A DNA stretch of 62,520 nucleotides from SAR116 cluster bacterium AG-325-F22 (GTDB taxonomy: Bacteria > Pseudomonadota > Alphaproteobacteria > Puniceispirillales > Marisalimonadaceae). Both the position numbers and the translations under genes were made by a program. Below the pieces are notes generated by a model. It had not been told where the DNA came from, ran no database searches, and saw nothing but the letters and a program-made list of their open reading frames with translations. The DNA lies in the NCBI GenBank assembly GCA_003282885.1, contig QBYJ01000005.1, positions 1 through 62,520 of the forward strand, given 5' to 3'. Position 1 is the first letter of the stretch. Every line of letters begins with the position of its first letter. Below, piece by piece: positions 24,202-33,478 of this stretch.

Positions 24202-24852
24202 TTAAATTTTAGAAAACTTCTTTAAAGCATTTGTAAAAGTTAATCCGGCATCCATTTCTTCCATTGCCTTTCTGTCATCGGCAGAAAATTTTTCGGAAGC
24301 TTCAGTTATATTCTCTGCATGCTCAATTGGGATGCATAAAACACCTGTGCCATCAGCAACAATAATATCACCTTTTCTTACTCTCACTCCTGCACAAACA
24401 ACAGGATCATTTATAGATAAAACTTTTATCCTGGTTTTTCCGGGTGTTGGTACCATGTGTCTAGAAAATGCTGGAAAGGAGAATTCTATAATTTCTTCTC
24501 TATCACGAATACCTCCATCGACCACAAGGCCACCAACTCCTTTCAACTTTGCAGCATAAGAAGCCATCCCACCCCAGGTAGACACCTGAGCTCCATTATT
24601 GGCAACAACAATGACATCTCCTGGATTTGCCGCATCAATCATATGCCCAACTTTAAAATCATCTGATGAAAAACTGCCAAAAGGACCTGTTGTTTCTTGA
24701 ACCGTAATAGCTCTTCCTACTACCTTCATACCAAAACCTGCAGGAGCCAAGTTATTCATAACACCATTAAAACCAAAATCATCTAGTGCATTGGCTAAGG
24801 TTGGTGTAGCAATTTTTTTTAATCTTTCTAAAATTTCATCATTAACAGACAT
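24202..24852 (-). CDS. RraA-like aldolase/decarboxylase
   Basis: The 216-aa protein belongs to the RraA/HMG-aldolase fold: TPTLANALDDFG at the N-terminus, PGDVIVVANNGAQVSTWGG, and VVDGGIRDREEI with the conserved Arg and Asp that bind metal and substrate. Catabolic members cleave 4-carboxy-4-hydroxy-2-oxoadipate-type acids or decarboxylate oxaloacetate. It is convergent with the acid-sugar kinase and may act in a related carbon-acid pathway. The exact substrate is unknown. Confidence 0.8.
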   Translation of the reverse strand: MSVNDEILERLKKIATPTLANALDDFGFNGVMNNLAPAGFGMKVVGRAITVQETTGPFGSFSSDDFKVGHMIDAANPGDVIVVANNGAQVSTWGGMASYAAKLKGVGGLVVDGGIRDREEIIEFSFPAFSRHMVPTPGKTRIKVLSINDPVVCAGVRVRKGDIIVADGTGVLCIPIEHAENITEASEKFSADDRKAMEEMDAGLTFTNALKKFSKI

Positions 24853-24995
24853 TTATAAACTCCCGAAGTACCCAAAATAATTTTACTCTTAATTAATAAT
24901 GTTATTATAAGGACATTTTTTTGTATTAATTATATTGACCTTTATCCTATATAATTTAACTTATTTTAAATTAATTAACAAAATAAGTATTATAA

Positions 24996-26150
24996 ATGTC
25001 TAAGTTTAATTTTCCTTCTATTAAAGAAACTAATGATTTATCAAACCTTCGAAAAGAAGTAAGAAATTTTATAACGAAATCGTTAAATCATAAAGATTTT
25101 GAGCCTTCTGCTGATGCTTGGGTCTTTTCTGCCAGCCCAGAGTTTAGTAAGAAACTTGGATCGATGGGATGGCTAGGCATGTCATTTCCAAAAAAGTACG
25201 GCGGGAATGAAAGAACTGCACTTGAGAGGTATGTTGTGACCGAAGAGCTTTTAGCTTCTGGAGCTCCTGTTGCCGCTCATTGGATAGCCGACAGACAAAG
25301 CGGGAGTCAAATTTTAAGATATGGAAATGAGGAGCAAAAAAAATCAATTATTCCTAAAATAACCGCAGGAGAATGTTTTTTTGCTATTGGAATGAGTGAA
25401 CCTGACTCTGGTTCAGACTTAGCTTCAGTTAAAACTAAAGCTACTAAGATAGAAAATGGTTGGAAACTTGAAGGTAGAAAAATTTGGTCTACTGGCGCTC
25501 ATATAGCAAATTATATGATTGTACTTGTAAGAACTAGTCCTGCGTCAGAAAACAATAGGCATGAAGGACTATCTCAGTTTTTGGTTGATTTATCTCTTCC
25601 AAATGTAAGTGTAAAAGGTATCCCTGACATGACAGGTCAACGCCATTTTAACGAAACTCTATTCGATAATGTTATACTTTCTGAGGATGCATTGCTTGGA
25701 GTTGAAGGAAAAGGTTGGTCTCAGGTAGTTGGTGAACTTGCACTTGAAAGATCTGGCCCTGAAAGATTTTTGTCTCATTTCACATTATTTGAGAGCTTTA
25801 TAAATGAATTCAAAAATATTTTAATAAAATCAGGTTCAAAATTAATAGGTAAATTAATTGCTGAACTTCAAACATTAAGAAGAATGAGTTTTTCTATAGC
25901 CTCTATGTTACAAAATGGAGAATCTCCAGAGACACAAGCTGCATTTGTTAAGGAGTTGGGTAATAAATTTGAAAAGACCATGGTAGAAACGTTAAGAGAG
26001 TTTTCCAATATAATTCCACTTTATGAATGGCCTTCTCAATTACAAAATTTATTTGAAGACGCCACTCTCAGAATACCCTCAAACTCGTTAAGAGGCGGAA
26101 CAACTGAAATTATGAAAGGGATAATTGCAAGACAGTTAGGTCTGAGATGA
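24996..26150 (+). CDS. acyl-CoA dehydrogenase, large partner
   Basis: The 384-aa flavoprotein has the ACAD N-terminal helical domain (MGWLGMSFPKKYGGNERT), the FAD-binding middle domain with IGMSEPDSGSDLASVKTKA and KIWSTGAHIANY, and a C-terminal domain ending LRGGTTEIMKGIIARQLGLR. It overlaps the next ACAD gene by four bases (ATGA), so the two probably form a heteromeric enzyme, as in some steroid or branched-acyl degraders. The substrate is unknown. Confidence 0.9.
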   Translation: MSKFNFPSIKETNDLSNLRKEVRNFITKSLNHKDFEPSADAWVFSASPEFSKKLGSMGWLGMSFPKKYGGNERTALERYVVTEELLASGAPVAAHWIADRQSGSQILRYGNEEQKKSIIPKITAGECFFAIGMSEPDSGSDLASVKTKATKIENGWKLEGRKIWSTGAHIANYMIVLVRTSPASENNRHEGLSQFLVDLSLPNVSVKGIPDMTGQRHFNETLFDNVILSEDALLGVEGKGWSQVVGELALERSGPERFLSHFTLFESFINEFKNILIKSGSKLIGKLIAELQTLRRMSFSIASMLQNGESPETQAAFVKELGNKFEKTMVETLREFSNIIPLYEWPSQLQNLFEDATLRIPSNSLRGGTTEIMKGIIARQLGLR

Positions 26151-27175
26151 ATGAAGAGCTAGGTATTATTTTAGAAACAACCTCAAAAATTCTTAACAAG
26201 CACGTAAATCATAAATTAAGACAAAACATAGATAATAACAATTCTGATTTAATTAATTTATGGAGTGAAATTGAACAACTTGGCCTTCCTAAAATAGCCG
26301 TTAAAGATAAGTTCAATGGATCAAGCTTACCTCTTTCAACCACTTTACCAATAATCAAATTATCAAATAATATAGGAGCACCAATACCTTTATCTGAAAC
26401 AATATTGTCTAATTATATTCTGTCAGAGTCTGATATAAACCCACCAAGTGGCATTATAACTTATGCAATAGACGTAAAGAACCTTAAAATCATAGGTAAT
26501 GAAATATCCGGAGAATTAATTTCGGTTCCATATTTAAATCTTACTGATAAAATTGTTTTTATTACTGAAATTGAAAAAACAAAAACAGTTATTCTTATTA
26601 AAAATAGCGGGGAAGACAAAGAGTTAAAAAAGAATTTTTTATCTGAACCACGTTATAATTTAAAGTTAAATAAATGTAAAATCCTTGATATAAAACCAAT
26701 TAACTTAAGGATAAATTTTAAACATCTAGGCGCTATAGTGAGATCAGCTCAAATGATAGGGTCAATGGAAAAAATTTTAGATTTATGTATCGATTACTGT
26801 TCACAAAGAAAACAATTTGGAAGAGCACTCTCAAAATTTCAAGCTATTCAACATCAGATTTCTGAAATGGCCATTGAGCTATCTGCATCTTCTGCAGCTT
26901 TATCAACAATTACTAATTCTGATGATTTGTATAAAAATAAAAAGGATATAGCTATTTTAAAAATAAGAGCTGGAGCTGCTGCAGGAAAAGTTATAGCAAT
27001 ATCTCATCAAGTTCATGGCGCAATTGGATTTACTCAAGAGTATGAATTAGCTTACTTTACTCGTAATCTAAATAGTTGGAGAAACGATTTTGGAAATGAG
27101 AGTTATTGGGAAGATCTATTAGGAAAAGATTTTTTAGAAAATAACAATCAAAATTTATGGGAATATTTAACTTAA
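26147..27175 (+). CDS. acyl-CoA dehydrogenase, divergent partner
   Basis: This 342-aa ACAD-like protein is more diverged. The middle domain lacks clear FAD-binding motifs, but the C-terminal domain is recognisable (YCSQRKQFGRALSKFQAIQHQ and HQVHGAIGFTQEYELAYFTRNL). The RKQFGR arginine is kept. It is translationally coupled to the preceding ACAD gene and followed by a crotonase, so the three likely act in sequence on one acyl-CoA. Confidence 0.85.
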   Translation: MNEELGIILETTSKILNKHVNHKLRQNIDNNNSDLINLWSEIEQLGLPKIAVKDKFNGSSLPLSTTLPIIKLSNNIGAPIPLSETILSNYILSESDINPPSGIITYAIDVKNLKIIGNEISGELISVPYLNLTDKIVFITEIEKTKTVILIKNSGEDKELKKNFLSEPRYNLKLNKCKILDIKPINLRINFKHLGAIVRSAQMIGSMEKILDLCIDYCSQRKQFGRALSKFQAIQHQISEMAIELSASSAALSTITNSDDLYKNKKDIAILKIRAGAAAGKVIAISHQVHGAIGFTQEYELAYFTRNLNSWRNDFGNESYWEDLLGKDFLENNNQNLWEYLT

Positions 27176-27200
27176 ATACTATTTTAATTCGAGGTGAAAA

Positions 27201-27998
27201 ATGACTGACTCAGTTTTATATGAACAAGATGACAGAATTGTTAAAATAACACTAAATAGACCGGACACAAGAAATGCTCTTTCCGGAGATATTATAGAAG
27301 GTTTAGTAGGTTCTCTAAATAAAGCTGATAAAGATAAAAATGTAGGTTGTGTAATATTAACAGGTGCTGGAAAGAGCTTTTCGTCTGGAGGAAATCTTCA
27401 AGAGATCAAAGATATGACCACTAAGGATAATATGTCTTTAACAGAGCTAGAGGATTGGTATAGATTTGGAATACAAAAAATTCCACTTACAATGAATAGT
27501 ATTGATGTTCCAATTGTAGCAGCTGTAAATGGTCACGCCATTGGTGCAGGAAACGATTTGTGTACTATGTGCGATATTAGAATTGCAGCAGAAGACGCAA
27601 AGTTTTCAGAGAGTTTCCTTAGAATTGGAATTATTCCTGGTGATGGTGGATCCTGGTTTCTTCCAAAAATAATTGGACTAGCAAGAGCAAATGAGATGAT
27701 TTTAACTTGTGACGTTCTTGATTCCCAAAAGGCTCTAGATTGGGGTCTTGTTTCAAAGGTTGTAACAAATGATGAACTTTTTGATGAAGCTAACAGAACT
27801 GCAAATAAAATTGCCTCACAACCACCTGAAGCTTCAAGAAGAGCAAAAAGATTATTAAGAATGTCACAAAATGTTTCTCTGGACAAAGCGTTAGAAATGG
27901 CAGCAAGTCAACAAAGTATTCTTCAACAACTTGATGACCATAGAGAAGCAATAGACGCCCTTTTAGAAAAAAGAAAACCTAATTATACAAATTCCTAG
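27201..27998 (+). CDS. crotonase-fold enzyme with both hydratase glutamates replaced
   Basis: The 265-aa protein has the crotonase oxyanion segments GAGKSFSSGGNLQE and NGHAIGAGNDL. By alignment to rat crotonase from memory, the Glu144 position is Asp (AGNDL) and the Glu164 position is Phe (SESFLRIG). Ordinary hydration is therefore doubtful, and isomerase, hydrolase or lyase chemistry is possible. It follows the two ACAD genes by 25 bases. Confidence 0.85.
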   Translation: MTDSVLYEQDDRIVKITLNRPDTRNALSGDIIEGLVGSLNKADKDKNVGCVILTGAGKSFSSGGNLQEIKDMTTKDNMSLTELEDWYRFGIQKIPLTMNSIDVPIVAAVNGHAIGAGNDLCTMCDIRIAAEDAKFSESFLRIGIIPGDGGSWFLPKIIGLARANEMILTCDVLDSQKALDWGLVSKVVTNDELFDEANRTANKIASQPPEASRRAKRLLRMSQNVSLDKALEMAASQQSILQQLDDHREAIDALLEKRKPNYTNS

Positions 27999-28014
27999 CT
28001 AAGTATTTTATATT

Positions 28015-28518
28015 CTACATGTACATTCTGGGAAAAAAATAATCGACAACTTCCCCGTTTTTAAAAACTGGTGTTTTGAAATTATTTTCAGAATATTCTA
28101 TTATAACAACGCCACAAGTCACTAAGTTTCCAAGTAACTTATTATAACCTCTAGTTGACAATTGATACATTAATGAATTTAAAATGGGATTATGACCTAT
28201 TACAACCACAGTATTAAATCCAAAAACTTTAGAGGTTAAATTTTTTTTAATCTGAACTATTGATGCATGATATAGATCTTCTTCAATGGATAAAAGATTG
28301 TCTTTATTATCCTAATTCAAAAATATATTTTCGTAAGTTAGCTGTGCTCTTAACGCAGGAGAGATTAAAAACAAATCTGGTTTATCTATTCTTTTTTTAA
28401 GTTCATCAGAAATGACTTTACAAGAATTATAACCTCTTTTGTTCAAACCCCTTTGAAGATCATTGACATTACCACTCCAATCGGATTTAGCATGACGTAT
28501 TAATATTAATTTAGACAT
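28015..28518 (-). pseudogene. sixA-like phosphohistidine phosphatase interrupted by an in-frame amber codon
   Basis: One continuous 168-codon frame is interrupted only by TAG at 28314-28312. Before it lies the N-terminal part with the catalytic LIRHAKSDW and SPALRAQLTYENI. After it lies the second catalytic motif VVIGHNPILNS and the C-terminus. Both histidines of the SixA phosphatase fold are present, and no frameshift is needed. The gene looks recently inactivated, unless the base is a sequencing error. TAG is a normal stop for many genes here, so recoding is unlikely. Confidence 0.82.
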
Positions 28519-28524
28519 TTTATA

Positions 28525-29691
28525 TTAACGTATTCTCTCCAAAATTGAGACATAATTTGCGACAGAGGCTCCGCCCATATTAAAAATACCTGCTAATTTA
28601 GCATCTTTGACCTGCATTTCATCTGCCTCCCCAGAGAGTTGCATTGCTGACATCACATGTTGAGAAACTCCAGTAGCGCCGACAGGGTGCCCTTTTGACT
28701 TAAGACCACCTGAGGGATTTATAGGAAGTCTACCATTTTTTTGAACCCAACCCTCTTCAACTGCTTTATAACCTTCACCTAATTTAGTTAAACCCATTGC
28801 TTCATATTCAATAAGTTCTGCAATTGTGAAACAGTCATGGGTTTCGACAAACGATAAATCATCAAGGTTTATTTTAGCATCTTGCAGGGCATAACTCCAA
28901 GCTTGACGGGCACCTTCAAACTCTGTTTTTTCTCTTTTACTCAATGGAAGAATGTCATTAACGTGTCTTCTTGCTCTAAAGGCAATTGCTCTCTTTGCAG
29001 AAAGGGCAAGGTCTATGTCTTGAATTATTAAAGCAGCAGCGCCGTCAGATACCATAGAGCAATCTGTTCTTCTTAACGGCTCTGCAACGTAAGGGTTCTT
29101 TTCTGAGACAGAATTACAAAAATCAAAACCTAGATTTTTTTGCATATGAGCAAGAGGATTTACACTTCCATTCTCGTGATTTTTAGCAGCAATTTTAGCT
29201 AGCACATCTGATTTATCCCCATATTTTTGAAAATAAGCATTTGCTATAGTTGCAAAAACACCTGTAAACCCTCCTTTGGTTTCTCCTTCTTCTGGCCGAT
29301 AACTTGCACCTAAGAGAATGTCACCAACTCTTTCGGAAGATGTATCTGTCATTTTCTCTACACCAACAACAAGCGTTGTCTTTGCTCTTTTGGCTTCAAT
29401 TGCATTCATCGCTGTATGAATGGCAGCTGAACCTGTTGCGCACGCATTTTCAACTCTCATAGCTGGTACATACCTTAGATCTGTCTGTGAAACAGCTGGT
29501 AATGCACCATGAAAATCCTGCTTTTGAAACCCATTGTTGAACGTTCCAACATAAATTGCATCTATATCTTTTGGCGAAATTTCTGCATGATTTATTGCCT
29601 GTTCAACAACTTCTGCAATCATATTTTCTGAAGATTGATCTTTATTTACACCAAATTTATTATGGGCCCAGCCAGTTATACAAGATGACAT
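28525..29691 (-). CDS. thiolase-family acetyl-CoA acyltransferase (SCP2 type)
   Basis: The 388-aa enzyme has the nucleophilic Cys84 in VENACATGSAA, the later HDCFT segment and the C-terminal GHPVGATG; NMGGASVANYV lies near the end. The spacing and HDCFT motif fit SCP2-like thiolases, which cleave or form 3-ketoacyl-CoAs, often branched. It lies downstream of the alpha/beta hydrolase and just upstream of the broken sixA on the same strand. Confidence 0.88.
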   Translation of the reverse strand: MSSCITGWAHNKFGVNKDQSSENMIAEVVEQAINHAEISPKDIDAIYVGTFNNGFQKQDFHGALPAVSQTDLRYVPAMRVENACATGSAAIHTAMNAIEAKRAKTTLVVGVEKMTDTSSERVGDILLGASYRPEEGETKGGFTGVFATIANAYFQKYGDKSDVLAKIAAKNHENGSVNPLAHMQKNLGFDFCNSVSEKNPYVAEPLRRTDCSMVSDGAAALIIQDIDLALSAKRAIAFRARRHVNDILPLSKREKTEFEGARQAWSYALQDAKINLDDLSFVETHDCFTIAELIEYEAMGLTKLGEGYKAVEEGWVQKNGRLPINPSGGLKSKGHPVGATGVSQHVMSAMQLSGEADEMQVKDAKLAGIFNMGGASVANYVSILERIR

Positions 29692-29714
29692 TCTATCCTC
29701 CTAAAATAGATATT

Positions 29715-30437
29715 TTAATTACAAATTTTCATAAGTAAATTCAAAGTTTCTTTTGGATGTGTAAACATAGCATTATGCCCTGCCTTCAATTCATAAATTG
29801 GCCAATTCATTTTTCTTACTGACACTCTTGAACTTTCTAAAGATTCATAAACTGGGTCAGTACAAAATATATAGGAAACAGAAAGCCCATTCCCAATTTC
29901 ATTTTCTAAATTTAGTTTTGATTTAAAAGTGCTTACAGGATGAGGAGTTAATTTACTAGCCAAGATTAAAGATTTTCTTATATCAAAAACTCCAAATGCT
30001 TCGGGTGATGGAGGAGGAATTGAGAGCTTGCCTTCAGATTGTTCTGCTAAAGCCATTCTTTCTTTAACTATTTCTTTTGGAGCAATATCAAAAGGACTTT
30101 GACCACTTGATAAAATCATTGCATCAAAATAAATAAGCCTATTAATTCTCTCTTTTAATCTGTCTGCAACACCACTTATGATACTTCCAGCAAAGCTATG
30201 TCCTACTAATACTATATTTTCTAAATCTTCTAATAAAATATGATTAATTATATCATCAATATATGTGTCTAAAGTTATCTCAGGGGACAATAAATGTTTT
30301 CTCTCACCTAAACCTGTTTGGGTAGGACAAGTTACATTATAACCTTGATACATTAAGAGATCTGCAACTTCTTTCCAAATCCATCCACCATGCCAAGCAC
30401 CGTGAACTAATACAAAATTAGGTTTATTATTTGTCAT
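29715..30437 (-). CDS. alpha/beta hydrolase (EstC/salicylate-esterase-like)
   Basis: The 240-aa protein has the oxyanion motif LVHGAWHGGWIWKEV and the nucleophile elbow GHSFAGS. The C-terminal catalytic His is in ELKAGHNAMFTHP. This pattern is typical of the small plant-esterase-like EstC group. The start at 30437 (MTNNKP) follows AAAGAGAT; an upstream ATG at 30485 would add 16 residues. The natural ester is unknown. Confidence 0.82.
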   Translation of the reverse strand: MTNNKPNFVLVHGAWHGGWIWKEVADLLMYQGYNVTCPTQTGLGERKHLLSPEITLDTYIDDIINHILLEDLENIVLVGHSFAGSIISGVADRLKERINRLIYFDAMILSSGQSPFDIAPKEIVKERMALAEQSEGKLSIPPPSPEAFGVFDIRKSLILASKLTPHPVSTFKSKLNLENEIGNGLSVSYIFCTDPVYESLESSRVSVRKMNWPIYELKAGHNAMFTHPKETLNLLMKICN

Positions 30438-30523
30438 ATAGATCTCTTTAAATTTATCAATTAAATGATAATATAATACTATCAATAAATATGTGTCACT
30501 TAATTTAAATAAAAGAAATTAGA

Positions 30524-31222
30524 ATGGAACCAATAAATATTGCTATTTTTGGAAGCTCTGGTGCAATCGGAAAAGCATTGTGTTTTGAATTTACAAAAAA
30601 CAATAGTGTAAATAACATATTCGCCTTTTCTAGAAATGGTGTTCAACTAGATCATCAATCTATAATTTCAAAACAAGTAAATTATTTAAATGAAAATAGC
30701 TTGGCTGAGACCGCTCAATCACTTGAATGTAAGTTGGACATAATTATTGTCGCGATTGGTGCGCTTGAACAACCAGAAAAATCAATAAGAGATCTATCCT
30801 CTGTTAAATTTATTGACATGTTTAATGCTAATACTATTCCAACTGCTTTAATTGCAAAATATTTTTTACCAAAATTATACAAAGATAGAATAACAAAATT
30901 TGCTTCAATTTCAGCTAGAGTCGGAAGTATAGAAGACAACGAACTAGGTGGTTGGTATTCATATAGGGCATCTAAATCTGCTTTAAATATGGTTTTAAAA
31001 GGATTATCAATTGAACAAAAAAGATCAAATCCAGATAGTATTATCTTTGGACTTCATCCAGGCACAGTAGATTCAAAATTATCGAAACCTTTTCAAAAAA
31101 AAGATAAAGAATATTTTACTCCTGAATTTTCTGCAGAAAAATTGGTAAGTGTTATTGATACAAAGACAGTAGCCGATAATGGTAAAATATTTGATTGGGA
31201 TAATAAAATTATTCCCTATTAA
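30524..31222 (+). CDS. SDR-family oxidoreductase (CsgA-like)
   Basis: The 232-aa protein has the Rossmann motif IFGSSGAIGKAL, the catalytic Ser in FASISAR, and YRASKSALNMVLKGL. It ends GKIFDWDNKIIPY, characteristic of C-factor/CsgA-like SDRs. The cofactor and substrate are unknown. Its last codon overlaps the convergent membrane-protein gene by four bases. Confidence 0.85.
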   Translation: MEPINIAIFGSSGAIGKALCFEFTKNNSVNNIFAFSRNGVQLDHQSIISKQVNYLNENSLAETAQSLECKLDIIIVAIGALEQPEKSIRDLSSVKFIDMFNANTIPTALIAKYFLPKLYKDRITKFASISARVGSIEDNELGGWYSYRASKSALNMVLKGLSIEQKRSNPDSIIFGLHPGTVDSKLSKPFQKKDKEYFTPEFSAEKLVSVIDTKTVADNGKIFDWDNKIIPY

Positions 31223-32190
31223 GAATTAGGTTTGTATTCTGGTATATTATAATTAGTAAGATGTTTCTGCCAAAATTCTTGCGTTAATTTAGCCCCTAAT
31301 CTCATAAAAATATAAACGATACATAATGTTAAAACCGCTCTTAAAAAAAGCGTTATAATAATATTTGAACCTATAAGTGAAATTACTGCGGTATCTTCAA
31401 TTATGCTATGAAGCATTCCTACTAAGACTAAAACGCCAAAAACATCTTTGTAGTGAAGTTTTCCAGTTTTAACTTCTTTAATTAAAAGTCCAGCACCAAA
31501 GCCAATCCCAAGGGTCACTCCTACTATTGCAATTGTAGAAGCTTTTTCACCAACTCCAAGAAAGTTTAAAAATGGTTTTAAAGCTTTTTCTATTAATCTC
31601 TCAACGCCTATGTATTTTAAAAAATCTAGAATTATTACTAGTGCTATAATAATAATAAAAATCATTCCCAGCCCTTTTAGTTGAGACAAACCCCAACTAA
31701 ACAAATCAGGTGCACTTTCTAAACTTGGTAATAAAATTGTTGCTGGGTAATTCATATAACCAGTAAGTTGAAAAAAAAGATTTAAAAAATAGCATGATAA
31801 AATACCAAGGCCTAATCTTATAAATATCATAGCACGGGCTCTTACTCCTGCTTTTCTACAAATAATAACTTCAATAGGCAATGAATGTGTGAATAAAATT
31901 AAAAGTCCTAATACACTTGCCTGAGCAGCAGTAAATGGCATGTCGGCTGGTAGACCTGAAAAAACTATTAAACCTGCATAGGGGCTTGTGAGCAATGATG
32001 TGGTAAAAACTAGTGATATAGCCTCTGGTAATCCTAACAAAAACATCAAAGGAGCACAGAACTTATTTAATATTTCAACAAAACCTAACTCATCTAGTAT
32101 TTTTACTATAATTAACGTTGGTATCATTATTATAAATAGCTCATAAGTAATTTCAAGGGATGACCTTGTAAGCTCTCTGATCTTATTCAT
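31219..32190 (-). CDS. nucleoside-recognition (Gate) domain membrane protein
   Basis: The 323-aa protein has about nine hydrophobic segments in two Gate-type repeats: PLMFLLGLPEAISLVFTTSL and KPFLNFLGVGEKASTIAIVG. This is the organisation of nucleoside-recognition/SpmA-like membrane proteins. The conserved VGMLHSIIEDTAVISL segment lies late in the sequence. Transport of a nucleoside or ion is possible. It lies 13 bases downstream of the MFS gene, so the two probably share an operon. Confidence 0.8.
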   Translation of the reverse strand: MNKIRELTRSSLEITYELFIIMIPTLIIVKILDELGFVEILNKFCAPLMFLLGLPEAISLVFTTSLLTSPYAGLIVFSGLPADMPFTAAQASVLGLLILFTHSLPIEVIICRKAGVRARAMIFIRLGLGILSCYFLNLFFQLTGYMNYPATILLPSLESAPDLFSWGLSQLKGLGMIFIIIIALVIILDFLKYIGVERLIEKALKPFLNFLGVGEKASTIAIVGVTLGIGFGAGLLIKEVKTGKLHYKDVFGVLVLVGMLHSIIEDTAVISLIGSNIIITLFLRAVLTLCIVYIFMRLGAKLTQEFWQKHLTNYNIPEYKPNS

Positions 32191-32203
32191 TAGTAATTCC
32201 TCT

Positions 32204-33445
32204 TCAACTTAGAACTAGCTTATCTTTTTTGAAATAAATTTGCCACATTATGAATGTTACTATCAAAAGATTTGTAAAATTCCAAAATATTCCATTTACA
32301 AATGCTAATTTATAAGATTGGGTGATATCAAAAATTTCACCAGACATCCAGCCACCTAAGCCCATACCTACAATTGTTGCCATAATTACTAATCCAACTC
32401 TTTCACCAACCTGTTCAATTGGAAGATATTTTCTTATTATCATAGCATATGCAGGCACTATACCTCCTTGGGACAACCCAAACATTAACGAAACAATATA
32501 AAGCGATAATTGACTATCAAACGGCAAGAAAAATACTAAGGAAAGCATTTGTAATAATGATCCAATAAATAAGGTGTAAACAGGACCAATCTTGTCTGAC
32601 AAGAAACCAAATCCAACTCTACTTATCATTCCTGAAAAAAGCATTACAGCCAAAATTTCAGCTCCGATGCTTAATCCAAAGCCTCTCTCAACACATAAAG
32701 CAACAATATGTACTTGTGGCATTGCCATTGCCAAGCAACAACCAATTCCAGCCAAAATTAATAAGATTTGCAATGTATTGGTACTTAAGTTGGTTAAACT
32801 GTTTCCTTCAGTACTTAAATCATTATTAGATATGTTACTTGCAACATTGTTTTTTAAAAATAATGCTATTGGAAACATAATCACCATACAGATTATTGCA
32901 ATATATAAGTAGACTTCTTTCCAAGTTGTATATTCAAGGAAATAGCTTATGATTAAGGGCCAAAAAGCTCCAGCTACATAATTAGCACTAGCAATAATCG
33001 CAACAGCTAACCCTCTTCTTTTTTCAAAAAAATTTCCTATATCAGCCATAGATGGGCCAAAAAAAGTCGCTGCAGCCGTCCCCATGAAAATTTGCAAGAT
33101 TAACAAATGCCAAAATTCGGTAGATATCATTGCAATTAAATAAGAAGAAACAAGAATTATTATTGCGAAAATAATTGGGAACTTTAAGCCAAATTTATCA
33201 ATAATTTTTCCAATTAAAAAATTACCAAGTCCAAAACCAACCATAGTAGTAGCGTATAGTAAACTTGCCTGTCCCCTATCTATATTGAACTCGTTTTCAA
33301 TTGCAGGCATTACAACCACAACTGACCACATACCAACTGTACCTATAACACCTATAGTAAATAAAAGTATTAGCCTAATCCAAGACTTTAAGCTGTCATA
33401 TTCTATGTTAGAGGTAGTATTAAATGCGCTTATGACACCCACCAT
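32204..33445 (-). CDS. MFS transporter
   Basis: The 413-aa protein has about twelve membrane spans. The loop 2-3 motif GKIIDKFGLKFP and the helix-5 region are typical of major facilitator transporters; the equivalent after helix 8 is GFLSDKIGPVYT. It resembles the oxalate/formate-antiporter type of MFS. The substrate is probably an organic anion, which is inference. It precedes the Gate-domain gene. Confidence 0.88.
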   Translation of the reverse strand: MVGVISAFNTTSNIEYDSLKSWIRLILLFTIGVIGTVGMWSVVVVMPAIENEFNIDRGQASLLYATTMVGFGLGNFLIGKIIDKFGLKFPIIFAIIILVSSYLIAMISTEFWHLLILQIFMGTAAATFFGPSMADIGNFFEKRRGLAVAIIASANYVAGAFWPLIISYFLEYTTWKEVYLYIAIICMVIMFPIALFLKNNVASNISNNDLSTEGNSLTNLSTNTLQILLILAGIGCCLAMAMPQVHIVALCVERGFGLSIGAEILAVMLFSGMISRVGFGFLSDKIGPVYTLFIGSLLQMLSLVFFLPFDSQLSLYIVSLMFGLSQGGIVPAYAMIIRKYLPIEQVGERVGLVIMATIVGMGLGGWMSGEIFDITQSYKLAFVNGIFWNFTNLLIVTFIMWQIYFKKDKLVLS

Positions 33446-33478
33446 TAATTATATTAAAAAAGATTTAATCAGGTTAAT

